From Campylorhamphus procurvoides (Eukaryota > Chordata > Aves > Passeriformes > Dendrocolaptidae), in assembly GCA_013396655.1 (NCBI GenBank), contig WBMV01000122.1, forward strand, positions 1,116,686 to 1,180,685: 64,000 nt of DNA, given 5' to 3'. Made by a program: the position numbers and the translations under genes. Below, piece by piece: positions 1 through 12,840 of this stretch. The notes under the pieces are model-generated. The model was given only the letters and a program-made list of their open reading frames with translations, searched no databases and was not told where the DNA came from. Numbering within the stretch: position 1 is the first letter of the stretch; the number at the start of each line of letters is the position of its first letter.

Positions 1-3000
1 CTTGAATGGCAGTAGAATAAAACCTAGACAGGATAAATAGATATACCTTTGCTTCTGGCCTGCCTCCCTCAGTCCAATGCACAGCACTAACTCCACACCA
101 TTGTATTCTAAAGAAATAAGTGCAAGTATTAGGTGAAACTTTGCTAAGCCTTTGTTCCTTCCTGGCTTTTTACCTCCTTGTGGTGTTGCCAGCTGGAGCT
201 CTAACTTTTTAAGGGGGAAACCAAAAAGACCAAAATAACGGCAGAGATTTGTCCTGTTCTGTAAACATAGTTAGGGAACAGAGTGTTTGCTTTTGTAAAT
301 AGATGTAAAACAGTCCACGTGCATATGTCAGTCATGAAAAAGGCTATCGCTGCATGCCTATGGCATGTGTGTGACCCAGAGAAAATGAAAGAGTTTTGCC
401 TTCCTACACAGGAAATAAAGGCGACTTCCCAAAATAAACAACTTGTCCCGCAGCCTTCAGGCAAACACCTGTGGAGAGAGGTCTCTCACAGTACCTGTGT
501 GCCAGTGCTTTTATCTGCTTTCAGGACAGCTAAGAAAATAAATTCCAGAGGTGAGAGCTCTGCATTGTAAATGTCTGTGAATCCTGCTCTTTATGAGGAA
601 ACAGTAGTAGCTCTACTGCAAGGCTTGGTCTCTGCTTCTCTGCTCACATGCTGAATTACAAAGGGACCCGTTACAAAATGAGTCTCTGCTTTTGCTCTGT
701 GACTCCAGTCCTCATCCCCAAACCCCAGACAGATAAGAAAACCTGTGTTTGGGGGTTTTTCATGTGTAGAAGTTTATAACCTTACTGCCTTTCTGTTGCC
801 TTGGGATATGGGTCACTTGCTTATAATGAGTGATTGTACTATTCAGACGTGTTTTTTCCACATGAACTGGGAGTTTTACATACTTAAGTGCAACTCTAAC
901 CTCATGCTTTTCACGATGGAATCTAACACTTACTTTGCTAATATTCCATGATTATTGAAGTTTAAACAGCAGATTTTTGAGCTATCACCTCTGTTTGACT
1001 GAAATTGGATTCCTTGGTGAGGGAGAGGTTGGTAGAAAGATATTAACAATCCCATCCAATTCACTGGAGGTTAATTTGAACAGATATTTATTCCTTTTGA
1101 CTCAAGTCTCCAGATGTTTTGGTGCTGCCTTTTCATGTTTCTCATGTGCAAGATAGACCATTATTTTTAGAAAGGCATTTTCTAACAAGAGTGAACATTG
1201 CTTTATTAGTCTGCTTAGCTTTGCCAGGTAGTGGTGAGCACAGCAGTGGATTGGGAAACAAGGAAGATACAAAGGTACTTTTATACCTTCAAAAACAACA
1301 ACACATTGTCCTGTTTTTCTTCCTGCATTAATTCTTGCTTGTACTTTTCATCTAAGTCAGCACAACACATGTAGAACTTGAGAACATCTCAAGACCTTGC
1401 ATGCATATCCATCTTCAGGATTCCTTCCTCTAGAATAGCATTTCATAAGGTAGGTATTGCATGTGTGAGGTTTTCAAGGTTTTCAAGATATTTAATCATT
1501 TCTGCCTCTGTGACATAAGTAGTACTAACATGGGAAACCAAGGCAGAAGCTTGCCTAAGGTCAAGCAAAGATCAGTTCAAGAATTTAGACCAAGGCTCCT
1601 GTTCTTGGCTCAGACCTATGTGTTCTCTGAGTAGATCACAGTATCTTTCAAAATAGCTTCCCTTCCTCCACCCTTAAAAATGTGGGCTCTGTTTTTTGTC
1701 AATAACAGCCTGTATCTGCAGGGGAAAAACAAACAATGCAACAAACCAACCCAGCAAAAACCAGTGCAACTGGGACTGCAGCATCGATATTCAGCTGTAC
1801 CTAATTCCTAACAATATTCCTATGGTTTCATTGCCAGGAGACACCCCAGCTGGAGAGCAGGTAAAGAGCTGAGATCCATGGAGAGCCCTTCACAGCAGGC
1901 CAGTGTGAACACAAATGTCTGTGGGCACTTGGGCCCTTCAAATCCATGGAGAGAGCTGTGGAAAGGCACTGGGCAGTTTGTGACAGAAAGGACAAAGAAG
2001 TGTTGCTGCTGGAGAGGGCTGTGTGACATTTCTGAAGGCAGTGAGTGTTTAGTGCTAATCTCTTAATGCTGGAAAGTAGCTGCGGTGCTTCTCCCCAGTA
2101 AACAATAGGCCCCACATTGCCCTCCCGAGGCCTCTGTCCTTTTATTGCAGCCCACACAGAAGGCTCATCTGAGAAAGCCCTCGGAGTTAGTGGAGCAGAC
2201 CCTGAACCAGTCTGAACCAGTTCAACTATTGCATATGGTTGTTTTGCTTCTGCAGACTTCCTTGTTAGTCCTTGGAGGCTGTGGCTGGCATTTACTGAGC
2301 AATAGCTCATGCTGTCAGCCTGAAGGGGGAGGGAGAGCCTCTCCTTGAGCCTGTCAGCAGGGCCATGCAACAGTGCCATCACATATTCCTGCGCTCCACA
2401 CCGACCCCGTGGCAGTCACTGCCTGCCTTGATTTGGGGTTATACCCGGCTCCCTTTCATAAACTCAGCATCTGATCCCTTTGTTGCAGCCCTGGTGTTTT
2501 CCCCTTACATTCAAATTGTGTCTAGGTTAGAAATGAAACATGCTTGTTTCCCCCTCCTACGCTATTGCTTACAGAAGGCTTTTTACAGGTAAGACCCACA
2601 GCCGTGTTCATGGCCAAGGCAGAGGCTGCAAAGGAAGAAACCCCCTGCTTTTGTTGAAGTACTTAGTAGTGTCCAGTGACATTCGATGCTTTAAGCACAA
2701 ATTGCTCTAACAATTTGTTCATGGTAGGTGAGCTCCCCAAATGTACTTTATTCTTGAGCATTGCAATTTGTGAAGGAAGGGGGAAATGGTTTAGAAAAAC
2801 TAGTTTTGAGGAAAAAATGGAACAATTATTTTGGTTGCCTAGGAATAAGAAAGGGGAATTTATGAGAACATGACATATGTTCTGTTACAAGGAGGGCAGT
2901 GGTCAACTTTTTCCATCTTAAGCAGTCCATGTTAATTTGGCTAGGAAAGATTACTCAGATTAGAAAACTCATTTTGCTTACTTCCCCCAGTGTCTTATTT

Positions 3001-6000
3001 AGTAAGATTAACTAATACAGTGTGTTAGTTCCTGCTTAGGAGGTTAGATGAACTTTTGCCTGGGAAGATCTGAGCACACTTGGCTGTGGCCAGAGGAGGG
3101 TGGGTTTGGTGGCTTCTGGCAGAGCCATTCCAGAGCAGTAGCTGTGGGGCTGCCTCCCCTGGCACAGTGTGCTGTGCTCTGTGTGAGATTCCTTTTATTT
3201 ATTTTTCTCTAAGAAAAGTCTCAATACACTTTGAATTTTTCCCCAGGTGAAAAAGTAGAACAAACAAACAAGAAAGAGCAGCTGACAGACAGGAGAGAGA
3301 GAAAAAGCAGACGTTGTTCGTTCTGGAACCTGTGTAAAGTAAACAGCAGAAAGGTACCAGCTCACAGCTGAAACTGGTTCACACTGAGTTTAGGGAGGAT
3401 GCTTAAAGTCTTTTGTTCCTAAAAATAGTGTATATGTTCTTCTGTGAAGTGTTTGCGGATGTGGGGATGTGCTTTGATACATGGATGTGTATATACTTAC
3501 AGAATTCTATATGTAGACCATGTGAGGATGTAGCTGCAGAGCTATTAGCTTACCTAGAGGTTGGGTAGGTTAAAATCCAGTCCTGGGAAATAATGTCACG
3601 TTTAATCTCTGAAAGTGCAGCAAGAAGAGCAAACCCATTCCCAAGCAGCAGAAAGAGCAATTGAGTCTGCCTTTGACAGCTGCCACCTGGCATCCTATTA
3701 AACTTAACTCTGTGAAACTGCCAGGCATAAATCTTTCCTCATCCTGGAGAAAGCTAGAGATGAAAGAAAAAATTATGCTTAGAAGTCAGTTGTGGAAAAG
3801 ACTTTGATCTTTACCATTAATGTGAAGATTTTTGCATTTCTCCCAGATTCCCCATTGTCCTTCTCTGGACTAGAAACTCAAATTGTTTTCTGGAACTTGG
3901 CTGAGTGTAATGAGAAGTGCAAATATATCTTGTTACGTGGCAGGAGAGCAAGGAAGATCTGAGATTTGTTTCCACAGAGATTAGTGCAGTTCCTGGATCA
4001 GTATGTACATGAGGAGGTGCTTTTTGTGCTAGATGGCATGGAAGCATTAGTTAGTCTCATGAAATGAGCAAAAAGAAATTAATTGTGCAGGTTGGCAGCC
4101 CTCTGCAAACTGTTTTGGACAGGCAGTGCCTCTGGATGCATGTGTGGCCCTCCAGTTTCTGCTGAATGGAATCTGTCCCATAAAGTCTGTGATGAAGAGC
4201 TATTACAAACAGAAGGCTTGATTCAACAGCCCTTATTAACAATTCTTGCTGACTCCAGTTAGCCTTGCCTTCACAGAGAGTAACTGGAGAGCATCAGGAA
4301 TGCAGTACTGGGGTGTCTGTGCAGACAATGAGCATAATGCCACAAAGGCAGCATCTTAGCTGGTGATGTCAGTCAGGGCTGACACACACAGTTGGCTTTT
4401 CGTTTATTGGTTTGGTTTTTCACAACCTGGCCACAGTCTTTCTTAATCTGACATTATTAAACTGAATTTTCTGTAGTGGTAAGTCATGTTGTTAAAGCAT
4501 GAATCACACACAAGTGTGTGCTAAGGCTGATAGTTTCATACTCTGGTAGTGCTGCTTTAATTGACCTGTTTTCCTCATCTACCCATCTGTCACGCTGGTA
4601 CATCTGTGTTTTTGTGGCTCCATGAGGGACTGGATAAAGCAGGTAACCTGTTTGTGGTCTGGTGAAAAAGGGGCAAAATTTGGGTTGGATCAGCACCTTG
4701 AGCCAACTTGTTACACGAGTACCTGTAGCAGCCTGACAGAGAGCACTGCCAGGATGGAAACACCTGGGAGGGGAAGGGAAAGGCCACTGCTCCAGCCAGC
4801 ACTGCCCCAAGGAGTGATTCATAAAACACTGACCAAAGGGTGCAGCTTCCTGGCATAGAAATACCTTTTATGTGTTCAGTGGTTTCCATGTGATTTGGAA
4901 GCACTTTAAAAGAAGGGAACTTCCCTGTCCTCTTCTAAGAAGGAAGGTTTGAATTGTACCTCATGTAACAGAAAGGAAGGGAGAGCAAAGAAGTGAGGCA
5001 GGCAGGCAGATTGGCCAAGGTCAGGAGGAACTCTGTGGGAAAGCCAGAAATAGCACCTTGTGCTGAGGCCTGTGTCTTGGCTACAGACCCATCAGTTGGC
5101 CCAGGCTGCCTTTGGGAGCTCCCTGTCCAACAGCACCAAGGATTCAGTGGCTTGTTTTTCACTGGTGTAAAATAGAAGCATTGCTGAGGACTCCAGATCT
5201 TGTGTACAGTCACTGGTGTGTTCAGTAACAGCAGTATCTGTTGTACCCCTTTTGAAATGTCTGCAGAGAGGCTTTATCACGGTGGCTGGGGACCTGCAGT
5301 ACAACTACTCCAAAGCATTTTCCTGCTGTTTACCTTGCTTTTACTATAAGCAGGCACAGCTCTGAGGGGATGTGGAGTCAAACGAAAGCAATGGACTGGC
5401 AGAGGTGAGGATGTAAGTCTTTAAAGTAGAGGTGCAGTGTGTGCCCCCCACAAGGTCTCCTCTCTAGAGCAAGAGGAACCCAAAGGGAGAATCAGGGCAA
5501 GAGGATTTAGCCCTTCGAGGGAGTTCTCTAGTGCAGAGACCAGTTTTAGGTCCCTGAAGATAAACACTTTTCCTGCCACAGGCAGCAGTTCAGGCACAGT
5601 TCCGCGTGGGAAGTCTCCTCTTCTGGCCCAAGACTTTCCTGCGGCCGTAAGAGACAAGCCCAGGGACGGGGAGCTGCGGCTCGGCAGCGCTTCCCCATGC
5701 TCCTGTCCAACCCCGAGGCACCGAGCACCCTGCGCAGCGCTCGGCCCGGGGCCGGGGGACGCGGCAGGATCCCAGTGCCAGGATCCCTGAAGGCCGAGGG
5801 GAGTGCCAGCTCCCCGGTGGCAGATCCCCAGTGACAGGCTCCCAATGCCAGCTCCCCGGTGGCAGCTCCCCGGTACCAGTCCCAGCGGCAGGTCCCCAGT
5901 GCCAGGCTCCCACTGGCAGGTTTCCTAGTGCCAGCTCCCCAGTACCAGGGTCCCAGCGGCAGGTCCCCAGTGCCAGCTCCCCAGTGCCAGGCTGCCGGTG

Positions 6001-8150
6001 CAGGCTGCCGTCAGNTACCGGGGGGCCCGCAGCCCCCCGGGAGCCGGCGGGGACCGCGACAGCTGCGGGAACGCGGACCGCGACAGCTGCGGGAACGCGG
6101 ACCGCGACCCCGCGCCCTGGGGCGACATCCCAGGCGCTGCCGGGGTCCCCTCCGGCCCCCGGGGTCCCCTCCACCCCCCAGGGTCCCCGGACGGCCCCCG
6201 GGTACCCTCCGGCAGCGTTCGTGGCCAGGGTGGGGTCCCCCCTGCGCACAAACAAGCCCGGGCTACGGCAGCGCCTCCCCTGGGAACGCGGCGTAGCCGG
6301 GGCTCCCCTCCAGCGCTCGCCCGTGTGTGCACATCTGCCTCCCAGCTGTGCCTCGCTCCGCCCCGACAGCTTTAACTTTAGTGCCAGGAGCGGCCTGTGA
6401 GAAGCCCCCGCTCCCCCGTGTTTCACCAGCCACCGTAGGGGCTCTTCAGCTGTGTGGCAAAGGGCTGAGGTCTGAGCATCCAGGAACTGCAGAGGTGTCG
6501 GTAGACTCTTACTCTGGGGCATGTTACAGCCCACTAAGGAAGCTTCCTGCTGCTAAACGATGCCTGGTGGGAATCTGAGTACAGGTGGGGGAAAGAACTT
6601 GGACAAAATGAGGGTCTAAGGGGGACACACTAAGAAATGGAAAACCCCAAACACTGGATTCCTCCTGGATAATCACAGTGAGACAGTTTGCCAAGAGAAC
6701 TGTAGCTGAAGCCTGTTTCAGGGAGACGAGATGGCAGTATTGTCTGACGCCAGAGTCAAACCACTTGGGGTTTTTTGAACTGTTTACTAGTTTCTGAGCC
6801 CTGCAAGATTTACGCATGCTGCTGTCCCTTGGGATTGCTGTCCTCGCGTGTAAATACTTTTCCCACACACATACACCCTCCCTTTTTCTTCACTTTGCTC
6901 TTTTTTTGCTTGCTTTTCCCTAAAGATGAACAAATGTTCTGCTGCAAGGAGCCTTAATCAAAACAGTCCTGCAGCTTTGGGATCAGAGGAGTTACCTGGC
7001 CTTTCAGCCATTTGCATATCTAATGGGTTTAACTATTTTTGTGTCTCAGAGTGGGCACCTTTTCATTGTAGTCATATCAAGCAGCTCCCTCTAATTCAGC
7101 TTCCCTGGCTGTCCCTACCTGAAGTTACTGTGCAGTGCAGGAGACCCTGATTTCCTGTCTCTAACCCCCCTTCTGCACTTCCATTTCACATTCCACTGAG
7201 GACTCAAAATGGCTGCAGATGGAAAATCCACATGGAGTGACTGCCAGCTGTGGGGCAAGATGCGGGTGGAGTTTTCAGGTGTGGGTGTATACTGTGTGTA
7301 GCATTTCCAAGCAGCAGGCTTTTTCTGGGGAACAGGTGATAGATACCTACTTTACACTGGCACAGCTTCTCCTGTGCTTTGGCTTCCATTTGGACTGTGT
7401 CATGAAAGATGGTGCTACCATGAAAATCTTTCAGTGCTGTTGATAAAAACCAGCATTGATAAAAAACAGGGCTAGGAAGGGACTTGTGCTATGAGTGTCT
7501 ATCCTTGGGTGCCTTTGGGCCCTGACTGAGCAGGAACTTGCTGTCCTTACAGTAATCAGTGGCTGTGCTGTCTGGAGACTGCTCTGACTGAACCTCTTCA
7601 ATGTCCTAAAGGAGGATGCAAAGTGGGGCTGGGGGAGAAGAATATCCCCATGTTGTTTTTACACCAGCTGGAATCTCCTTCTGTCAAACCTTCCTGTGTC
7701 AGGAAGATTGAGGCAGAAGAGAGATAAACAGGCTCCTGGGAGATTGGGGATGGAGATTCTCATAATCTTGTTCACGTCTGTGCAGCATGATTGAAGCTGC
7801 AGCCTCTGTATCGATCTGTACATTAAATGAAGTCATTGTGCATCCCCTGGACTCGTGCCCTGAACCTGGCTTTCACTCCACTCTCTGACTTCTGTCTCAG
7901 CTGTGGTGGTGCCTTGGACTCTTGGTTAAATGGCTTCATGTCAAAGGAAAGTGAGGGCAGGACAGTACATTTCTTGTCTACTTTGGGAGGATTTCTGGCA
8001 ATAACTTAAGAGGGAACAAGTGTTTGTCAGCATGCTTTGAAGGCAGTTCAGTGATACCAGTGCAGATCTGTCCCGCTCACAAGACACGTGTTGTTTTGAA
8101 GTACTATCAGTGCTTGATATGTTGTATATATATTTTTTTCCTCTCGACAG
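1..8150. other. Presumed PIK3IP1 intron and/or 5' flank, no exon recognised
   Basis: I looked for the missing 5' half of PIK3IP1 (signal peptide and kringle domain with a CRNPD...WCY-type signature) and did not find it. Open frames here are short, lack flanking splice sites with a matching phase, and resemble no family I know. The only notable structure is the GC-rich repeat island at about 5,640-6,450. The stretch is therefore either one long intron upstream of the exon at 8,151, or an intron plus promoter in which the first exons are lost or unrecognised. Basis: negative reading by eye; small exons could be missed. Confidence 0.5.
5640..6450. repeat. GC-rich island with minisatellite
   Basis: Base composition switches sharply from AT-moderate flanks to very GC- and CpG-rich DNA. 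From about 5,800 to 6,000 the plus strand is a degenerate tandem array of roughly 15-20 bp units built on CCCCAGTGCCAG and CTCCCCGGTGGCAG. A distinct 24-bp direct repeat follows, with copies starting near 6,052, 6,076 and 6,100 (GACCGCGACAGCTGCGGG...). A single N interrupts the sequence at 6,015. The long open frames on both strands across this block are low-complexity Pro/Ala/Gly/Ser translations of the repeat, not recognisable proteins. It may be a CpG-island promoter, conceivably that of PIK3IP1, but no exon or start site could be tied to it. Confidence 0.7.
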
Positions 8151-8336
8151 ATGCTACAGCTACCACAGCCCCAGTCCCTACACCAGAGGTTGGTGCTTCT
8201 CAGGAGAATGGCCAGGTGTTTGAACCAGCTGATACCTTACCCTCCCGAAGCGAGGCAGCCGCAGTGCAGCCCGTCATTGGGATCAGTCAGAGAGTGCAGA
8301 TGAACTCCAAAGAGAAGAAGGACTTAGGGACACTAG
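8151..8336 (+). CDS. PIK3IP1: PIK3IP1 stalk exon
   Basis: Acceptor CTCTCGACAG precedes the exon, which starts in mid-codon (the first two bases complete an xAT codon). It encodes a Thr/Pro/Glu-rich extracellular stalk, then the conserved stretch ending MNSKEKKDLGTL. The donor is G|GTAC. The 186-nt exon ends with one base of the Gly codon completed by the next exon. Confidence 0.93.
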
Positions 8337-10710
8337 GTACAAACCCAGGATCACATGATGGATCCATTCCTGCAATTCTGGCAGGATGGGTTTGTTTTGA
8401 GGCTCTGTAAGCAACATTATAGCTGGATCCTCTGCCTCTAATTCTGTCTGGTTTCTTTTCACAGGGTATGTGCTGGGGCTGATCATGATGGTGATAATCA
8501 TTACCATTGGAACTGGCATTGTCCTGGGATACATCTATAAGAGGTGAGTGGCTGTTCTTCTTGTCTAAAAGCTGGTGTATATAGAGCAGGAATGTCTGAG
8601 CACCTGCAGACCTAACCAGGTTCCAAGGAAAAGGGACAGGAGCATGTGTTCAGTTATGGAACACTGAGCAAGAGTTTTGCCTGTGCCACTGAGGACACAA
8701 CTATTGAAGAGTCAATCCCATTCTCCATTTCACCCATCACTGTGGTGTTCTGCCCCATTTAAAGTTTCAAATGGCCCTCTTTATTCTTTGCTTTTCTGTG
8801 TGTGCATCTGTGCCTTGATGTGGTATTCTCAGATGCGCTATGGGGACCTGGAATTTGTGCACGGGCTGGAGAGAGCAGATCCCAGGTGCCCTCACGGGAA
8901 GTCTCTTCTGTGATCAGAAAAAGAACAATCCTTCTAGCAGGCCACCTGTTGCCTGGATTTCTCTAGTCTAGCTTTAGAAGAAAAACAATTGGCCTTTTTT
9001 TTGGCCACTTGTGCATTGTCTCCTATGAATCTGAATACCAAGTAGCACTATTTTGGTCCAAGTTCCTTTTGCCAAAGTTCCTATATACTTTAAGGTCAGT
9101 TGTGATTCACACTTCAGTTACTATTTGTTCACCCACTTCACTGCGTTGGACAGAAATGTTTCTGTAGCTCAGCAGCATCTGAGGGAAGTGGCAGTGGCAG
9201 CTTAGTTGTAATAGAAAGGGCAGGATGAACAAATAGCAGGGATTGTCACTGCAGCAAGTGAGGGCCCAGGCTCCCTCCTCTGGGAGGGTTGGTTCTGTGT
9301 TTTGGCTGTTTGACAGCAGTCTGACACAACCAAGCAGAAGGAGCCCTTTCCCAAGCTGGGACATGTCCTTATGTAAGTGTTTATAATAAATGCCGACAGA
9401 AAAAAAACAGAGGGAGGAGTGTTACATAAGGGGCAAAACACAGAGCGCTGCTTGTCGAGGAATCTGATTTGAGGTGTCACTTCAGAGAATGCTGTCTTGT
9501 GTGCTGGCAGGGACGGCAGCCACTGCTGCACACTCGTAGGCAGCTTTGAAAAGCAGCCAAAATGCTGACAGGAAACCCCAGCAGCTCTGCCTGGTTGGGA
9601 TCACGAGCCTGGGGAGGAGCCAGTGGTGCCTGTCCCACCTCACTGCTGTCTTCGGCAGGAAGAAGCAATAGACCAGTGTTGGACTTTGTCCAAATGCAGC
9701 TTGGCTTCTCCAGCCACAGAGAGCTCACAGAAGGGCTGCAGTGCAGGTTTACTGTCTCCCTCCTTGCCTTGATCTCAAAATTGCATGTGCAAGCTGGCAG
9801 GTTTGGGTAGGTGTGGTGAGAAACCTTTAATGGGTTTAGCAGCTTTGGGTGTACGTAGCTTTTCTGGAGACAACATGCTATTAATGCCAAATCCATTTTT
9901 AAAGTAAGGCAGTTCTTCCTCAGCACAAATTACAGAGGTGTTCCTTCCCTTAGCAACAGGCTGGAGACTGAGGTAGGTTTGAGAGCTGGTTCTGGAGTGA
10001 GGCTTTAGCTGCAGTGGCAGAAGGCAGGGCCAGCTCTGAAGTCAGCTTTAATGCTTTCAGGGACAGCTTAATTTGCTGTAAGAAAAAGCAGAAGCTGTCA
10101 CCGCCTCCAGCATTTGTTTCAGATGAAGCAGGTTACAGAAGCCCTTCTCCACAGCAGTGGACTCTGCACTGTCTCACCGCTCCCTGGGCCTGCACCAGGC
10201 AGGGCTGGGGGAGACTGTGAGGGATAAGGAAACATATGGCAGCTCTGTGGTCTGGAGGGGAGGCCTGGCTTTGCAGTCATCATTTAGCAGCAGCAATGCC
10301 AGGGAATAAGCCAGTCTGAGGGAGGGACAGGCTTCACTTGGCTGCTTGTTTTTTAAAGGTGCTCATTGAGGTCCTTTTTATGTAGCTGAAATCGCTGTTT
10401 GTCTTGAAGAGCAGAGTCCCTTCTTCACTGTATCACCGGGCTGAGCCTTTGCCTCCAGCAGTGGCACTCACCCCATGCCCACAGCCATTCTCCTGTTTTC
10501 CCGTGCAGGGGGAAGGACCTGAAGGAGAAGCACGAGCAGCAGGTCTATGAGCGTGAAATGCAGCGCATCACGCTGCCGCTGTCGGCCTTCACCAACCCCG
10601 CCTGCGAGCTCGTGGATGAGAACACCATCGTGGTGCACACCAACCAGACCCCCGTGGAGGACACGGGCAGCGGCCCCCTCATGGGGCAGGCGGGGACTCC
10701 TGGTGCCTGA
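8151..10710 (+). CDS. PIK3IP1: PIK3IP1 (phosphoinositide-3-kinase-interacting protein 1), 3' three coding exons
   Basis: Single-pass membrane protein that in mammals binds the PI3K p110 catalytic subunit through its cytoplasmic tail and dampens PI3K signalling. Three coding exons are seen: 8,151-8,336, 8,465-8,543 and 10,509-10,710, with GT-AG junctions and matching phases (1, 2). Together they encode about 154 residues. These comprise the juxtamembrane stalk (containing SEAAAVQPVIGISQRV), one hydrophobic span (LIMMVIIITIGTGIVLGYI) followed by the basic YKRGK stop-transfer, and the cytoplasmic tail with REMQRITLPLSAFTNP and the terminal LMGQAGTPGA, nearly identical to the human protein as I recall it. 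The exons for the signal peptide and extracellular kringle are not found, so the gene is partial here. It converges on LIMK2, as in the human block. Confidence 0.95.
8465..8543 (+). CDS. PIK3IP1: PIK3IP1 transmembrane exon
   Basis: 79-nt exon between TTTTCACAG and AG|GTGAGT. It encodes a Gly-Tyr-Val start, the single membrane span of about 22 hydrophobic residues, and the beginning of the basic YKR stop-transfer. Confidence 0.95.
8544..10508 (+). other. PIK3IP1: PIK3IP1 last intron
   Basis: GTGAGT...GTGCAG intron of about 2 kb. No coding exon, RNA gene or recognisable transposon was seen in it. Confidence 0.75.
10509..10710 (+). CDS. PIK3IP1: PIK3IP1 C-terminal exon
   Basis: The last coding exon follows acceptor CCCGTGCAG. 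It encodes the cytoplasmic tail from GKDLKEKHEQQ through ITLPLSAFTNPACELVDE to LMGQAGTPGA and a TGA stop at 10,708-10,710. Its third codon positions are more GC-rich than in the two preceding exons. Confidence 0.95.
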
Positions 10711-12110
10711 GCAGCTCGGGCGGGAGATGCAGGCTGAGGAAAGCCTCCAGCCTCCCACTGGGAGCGCAGGGGGTGCGTGTGTTCATTTCTGTTTTGTTTT
10801 CTTTTCGATGAACGCCGATGAAGGTGATGCAGGAACAGAGCAATGGGCTATTCATCACGATCTGTTGGAGGGGCACCACTCAGTGCGTGACTGGCCGGGG
10901 ACTGGTGTGCTGGACCCTGCAGCTTCCTCCCACCTATCTCCGTGGTGTGCCAAGGAGCTGGGGGGGATGATGGGCCAGGCTCACAACTGGCCACAGATCC
11001 CATAGCCCAGAGTGTGGTCTTGGCTTCCTCTTTTTCTGTTCCTTTCCTATTTAATGGTGTGCACTGTTTCTTAAGTTTCAGCCTGGAACCCCAGGAGGGA
11101 GCAGTACTGCAGGGACTGAGGGGAGCTTCATGTCAGACTTAGCTACATAACTACGCTCTGATTATAGTTCCTGCCTTTTTGCTTTAGTAGCTGAGAGCTG
11201 GAAACACTGTCCAGAATCCTGCTACTGGATCAGGTTTTTTTTCCAAGGAAGAGTTTGTTTGGGGGATGTCTTTGGCCAGGAGCAGTATGTTTAGCCCCAG
11301 TGTCAGTTTGGAAAAGCTCTCCTCAACCTCTTGACAAATCCAGGTCTTCCAGGGCTGAGGCCATGTCTCCATTCCCCTGTGGTGCTACACGCACAGCCAC
11401 AGTTGTGGGTGTCCAGGGGGTCTGTCAGTGCCTCCTGCTCACTCACACAGATTGGGTGAGACCAAGGGCCAGCAGTAGATAGTTGTGTAGTAAAGAGAAC
11501 TGCCCTTCAGTTACAGCAGGTTAAACACAGAGGACAGATAACATCCTCTCTGGAATTCCCTTGGCTCCCTACAGAGCCAGGACAGGGTGGCCAAGCTGTG
11601 GAGGTCACTCTGATCACAATGCAGCAGCTCTGGCTCCAAGGGCAGGACAGGGCAGTTGTTTTGTAAGATCCTGAAGTTACGGGGTGGCTCCTGGCCCAGC
11701 CTCTGCCACACTCACTCAGCTTGTGCAGCAAGACTACTTACAGAGCCTGGCCCTATTAGAGAGGTTTTGTAACAACTTTTATTAGCAGTTCAGGGGTTTG
11801 GAGGGGATGGTTGCTGCAGTGTCTCCCAAGTGGCACCAAGGCAAGGCCAGTTCAGGGAAACACCCGTCCCCACCTCAGGGGATTCAAGCCATTCAAGTAA
11901 GTTTTCTAGCCATCTGCTTTATAGCTGTGGGCCTAACAGGGAGCAGCACTTGGCAGCAGGGGTTTTAGTGTTAATGTTTGATTCAGAAAAGGGAAATGTT
12001 TTATTTTTAAATGCCTTTGAATACCATTTCTTTGTAAAATGTTTTAAATACCTCATTATGAGAAGGTGCAGACTGTGCTACCTTGTATTAAAGCTTACAA
12101 GAAAAATGCT
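10711..12110 (+). other. PIK3IP1: PIK3IP1 3' UTR with candidate poly(A) signal
   Basis: The non-coding tail after the TGA ends in an AT-rich stretch with an ATTAAA hexamer at 12,087-12,092, which I take as the likely poly(A) signal. The resulting UTR of about 1.4 kb is plausible for this gene. The exact cleavage site is inferred. Confidence 0.55.
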
Positions 12111-12840
12111 CTGTAGACCTGTGTGGACTGTGGCCCATCTGTGCATTCCTCCTGCCAGAACAGCACCCTTTGGCTCCTTGCAGACTTTGAATTGAGGAGA
12201 AGGGAAGATGCCACTTCAGTTTGACTGGGCCCAAAGGTAAATCCCTATAAGCAGTGCCTTCCCTCACCAGTGCTGACAAGGGGCATGGAGCTTCTCCTTG
12301 CTGCCAGCAGCTGGTCTTGGACTGGGACACTGTTCCTGAAAAGCAGCTGTGGTGACTCAGCAGCCTGGCCTGTGGAAGGCACTTGGTTACAGCCCCTTCC
12401 TGCACTCACAGGGGTCAGTTCTGCTCAGCAGTAGTTCTAGGCCTTGGGAAGCACAGTGGAGACAGAGCACAGCAGGTTACAGGAGGCACTGACAGAGCAT
12501 TCTTGTTCAGTTGTTGTCTTAACAAACGCCTCTTGGACTACATATTTCAGAATAAGAAGTTTCCAAGAACAGGCTGCATTTTTATCCCTGCATTAGAGAA
12601 GGAAAACACAGGGCAGCTGCATGTTCTGCTGACTCCTGTCCACCCTTAGAAACCAGCCAAGGAACAGAACCTGACAACTTGCCCAGGTAAATAGTTCAGA
12701 TCCCTTGCACTGTGACTCTGCAGTTCTGTGAGTGTGGCAGAGCCCTGACTCAAAAAAGGGGTGTTCTGGGTGGTACCTCATCGGGGCAGTTTTGATGTTG
12801 CTGTTTTGTGGCTACAAATGAAACCCAAGAAAGTTACAGC
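12111..12840. other. Convergent PIK3IP1-LIMK2 intergenic gap
   Basis: About 0.7 kb lies between the inferred poly(A) signals of PIK3IP1 (plus) and LIMK2 (minus). No coding sequence or recognisable repeat was seen. The boundaries depend on the inferred poly(A) sites. Confidence 0.5.

Noticed and set aside
6050..6110. SCGNADRD repeats faintly resembling a kringle CRNPD motif
   Set aside because: They are a 24-bp tandem repeat translation; no other kringle cysteines or WCY follow in frame.
5590..6534. 314-codon minus-strand frame and overlapping plus-strand frames of 189 and 145 codons
   Set aside because: Low-complexity translations of the GC-rich minisatellite, open in several frames at once, interrupted by an N, with no recognisable domain.
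7395..7430. A WCY-like reading (RWCYHEN) that could belong to a kringle
   Set aside because: No upstream kringle cysteines, no splice sites in phase and no similarity beyond three residues.
12770..12785. GGGTGGTACCTCA resembling the inverted CR1 3' end
   Set aside because: Only about 13 bases, with unrelated flanks; chance or a remnant too short to call.
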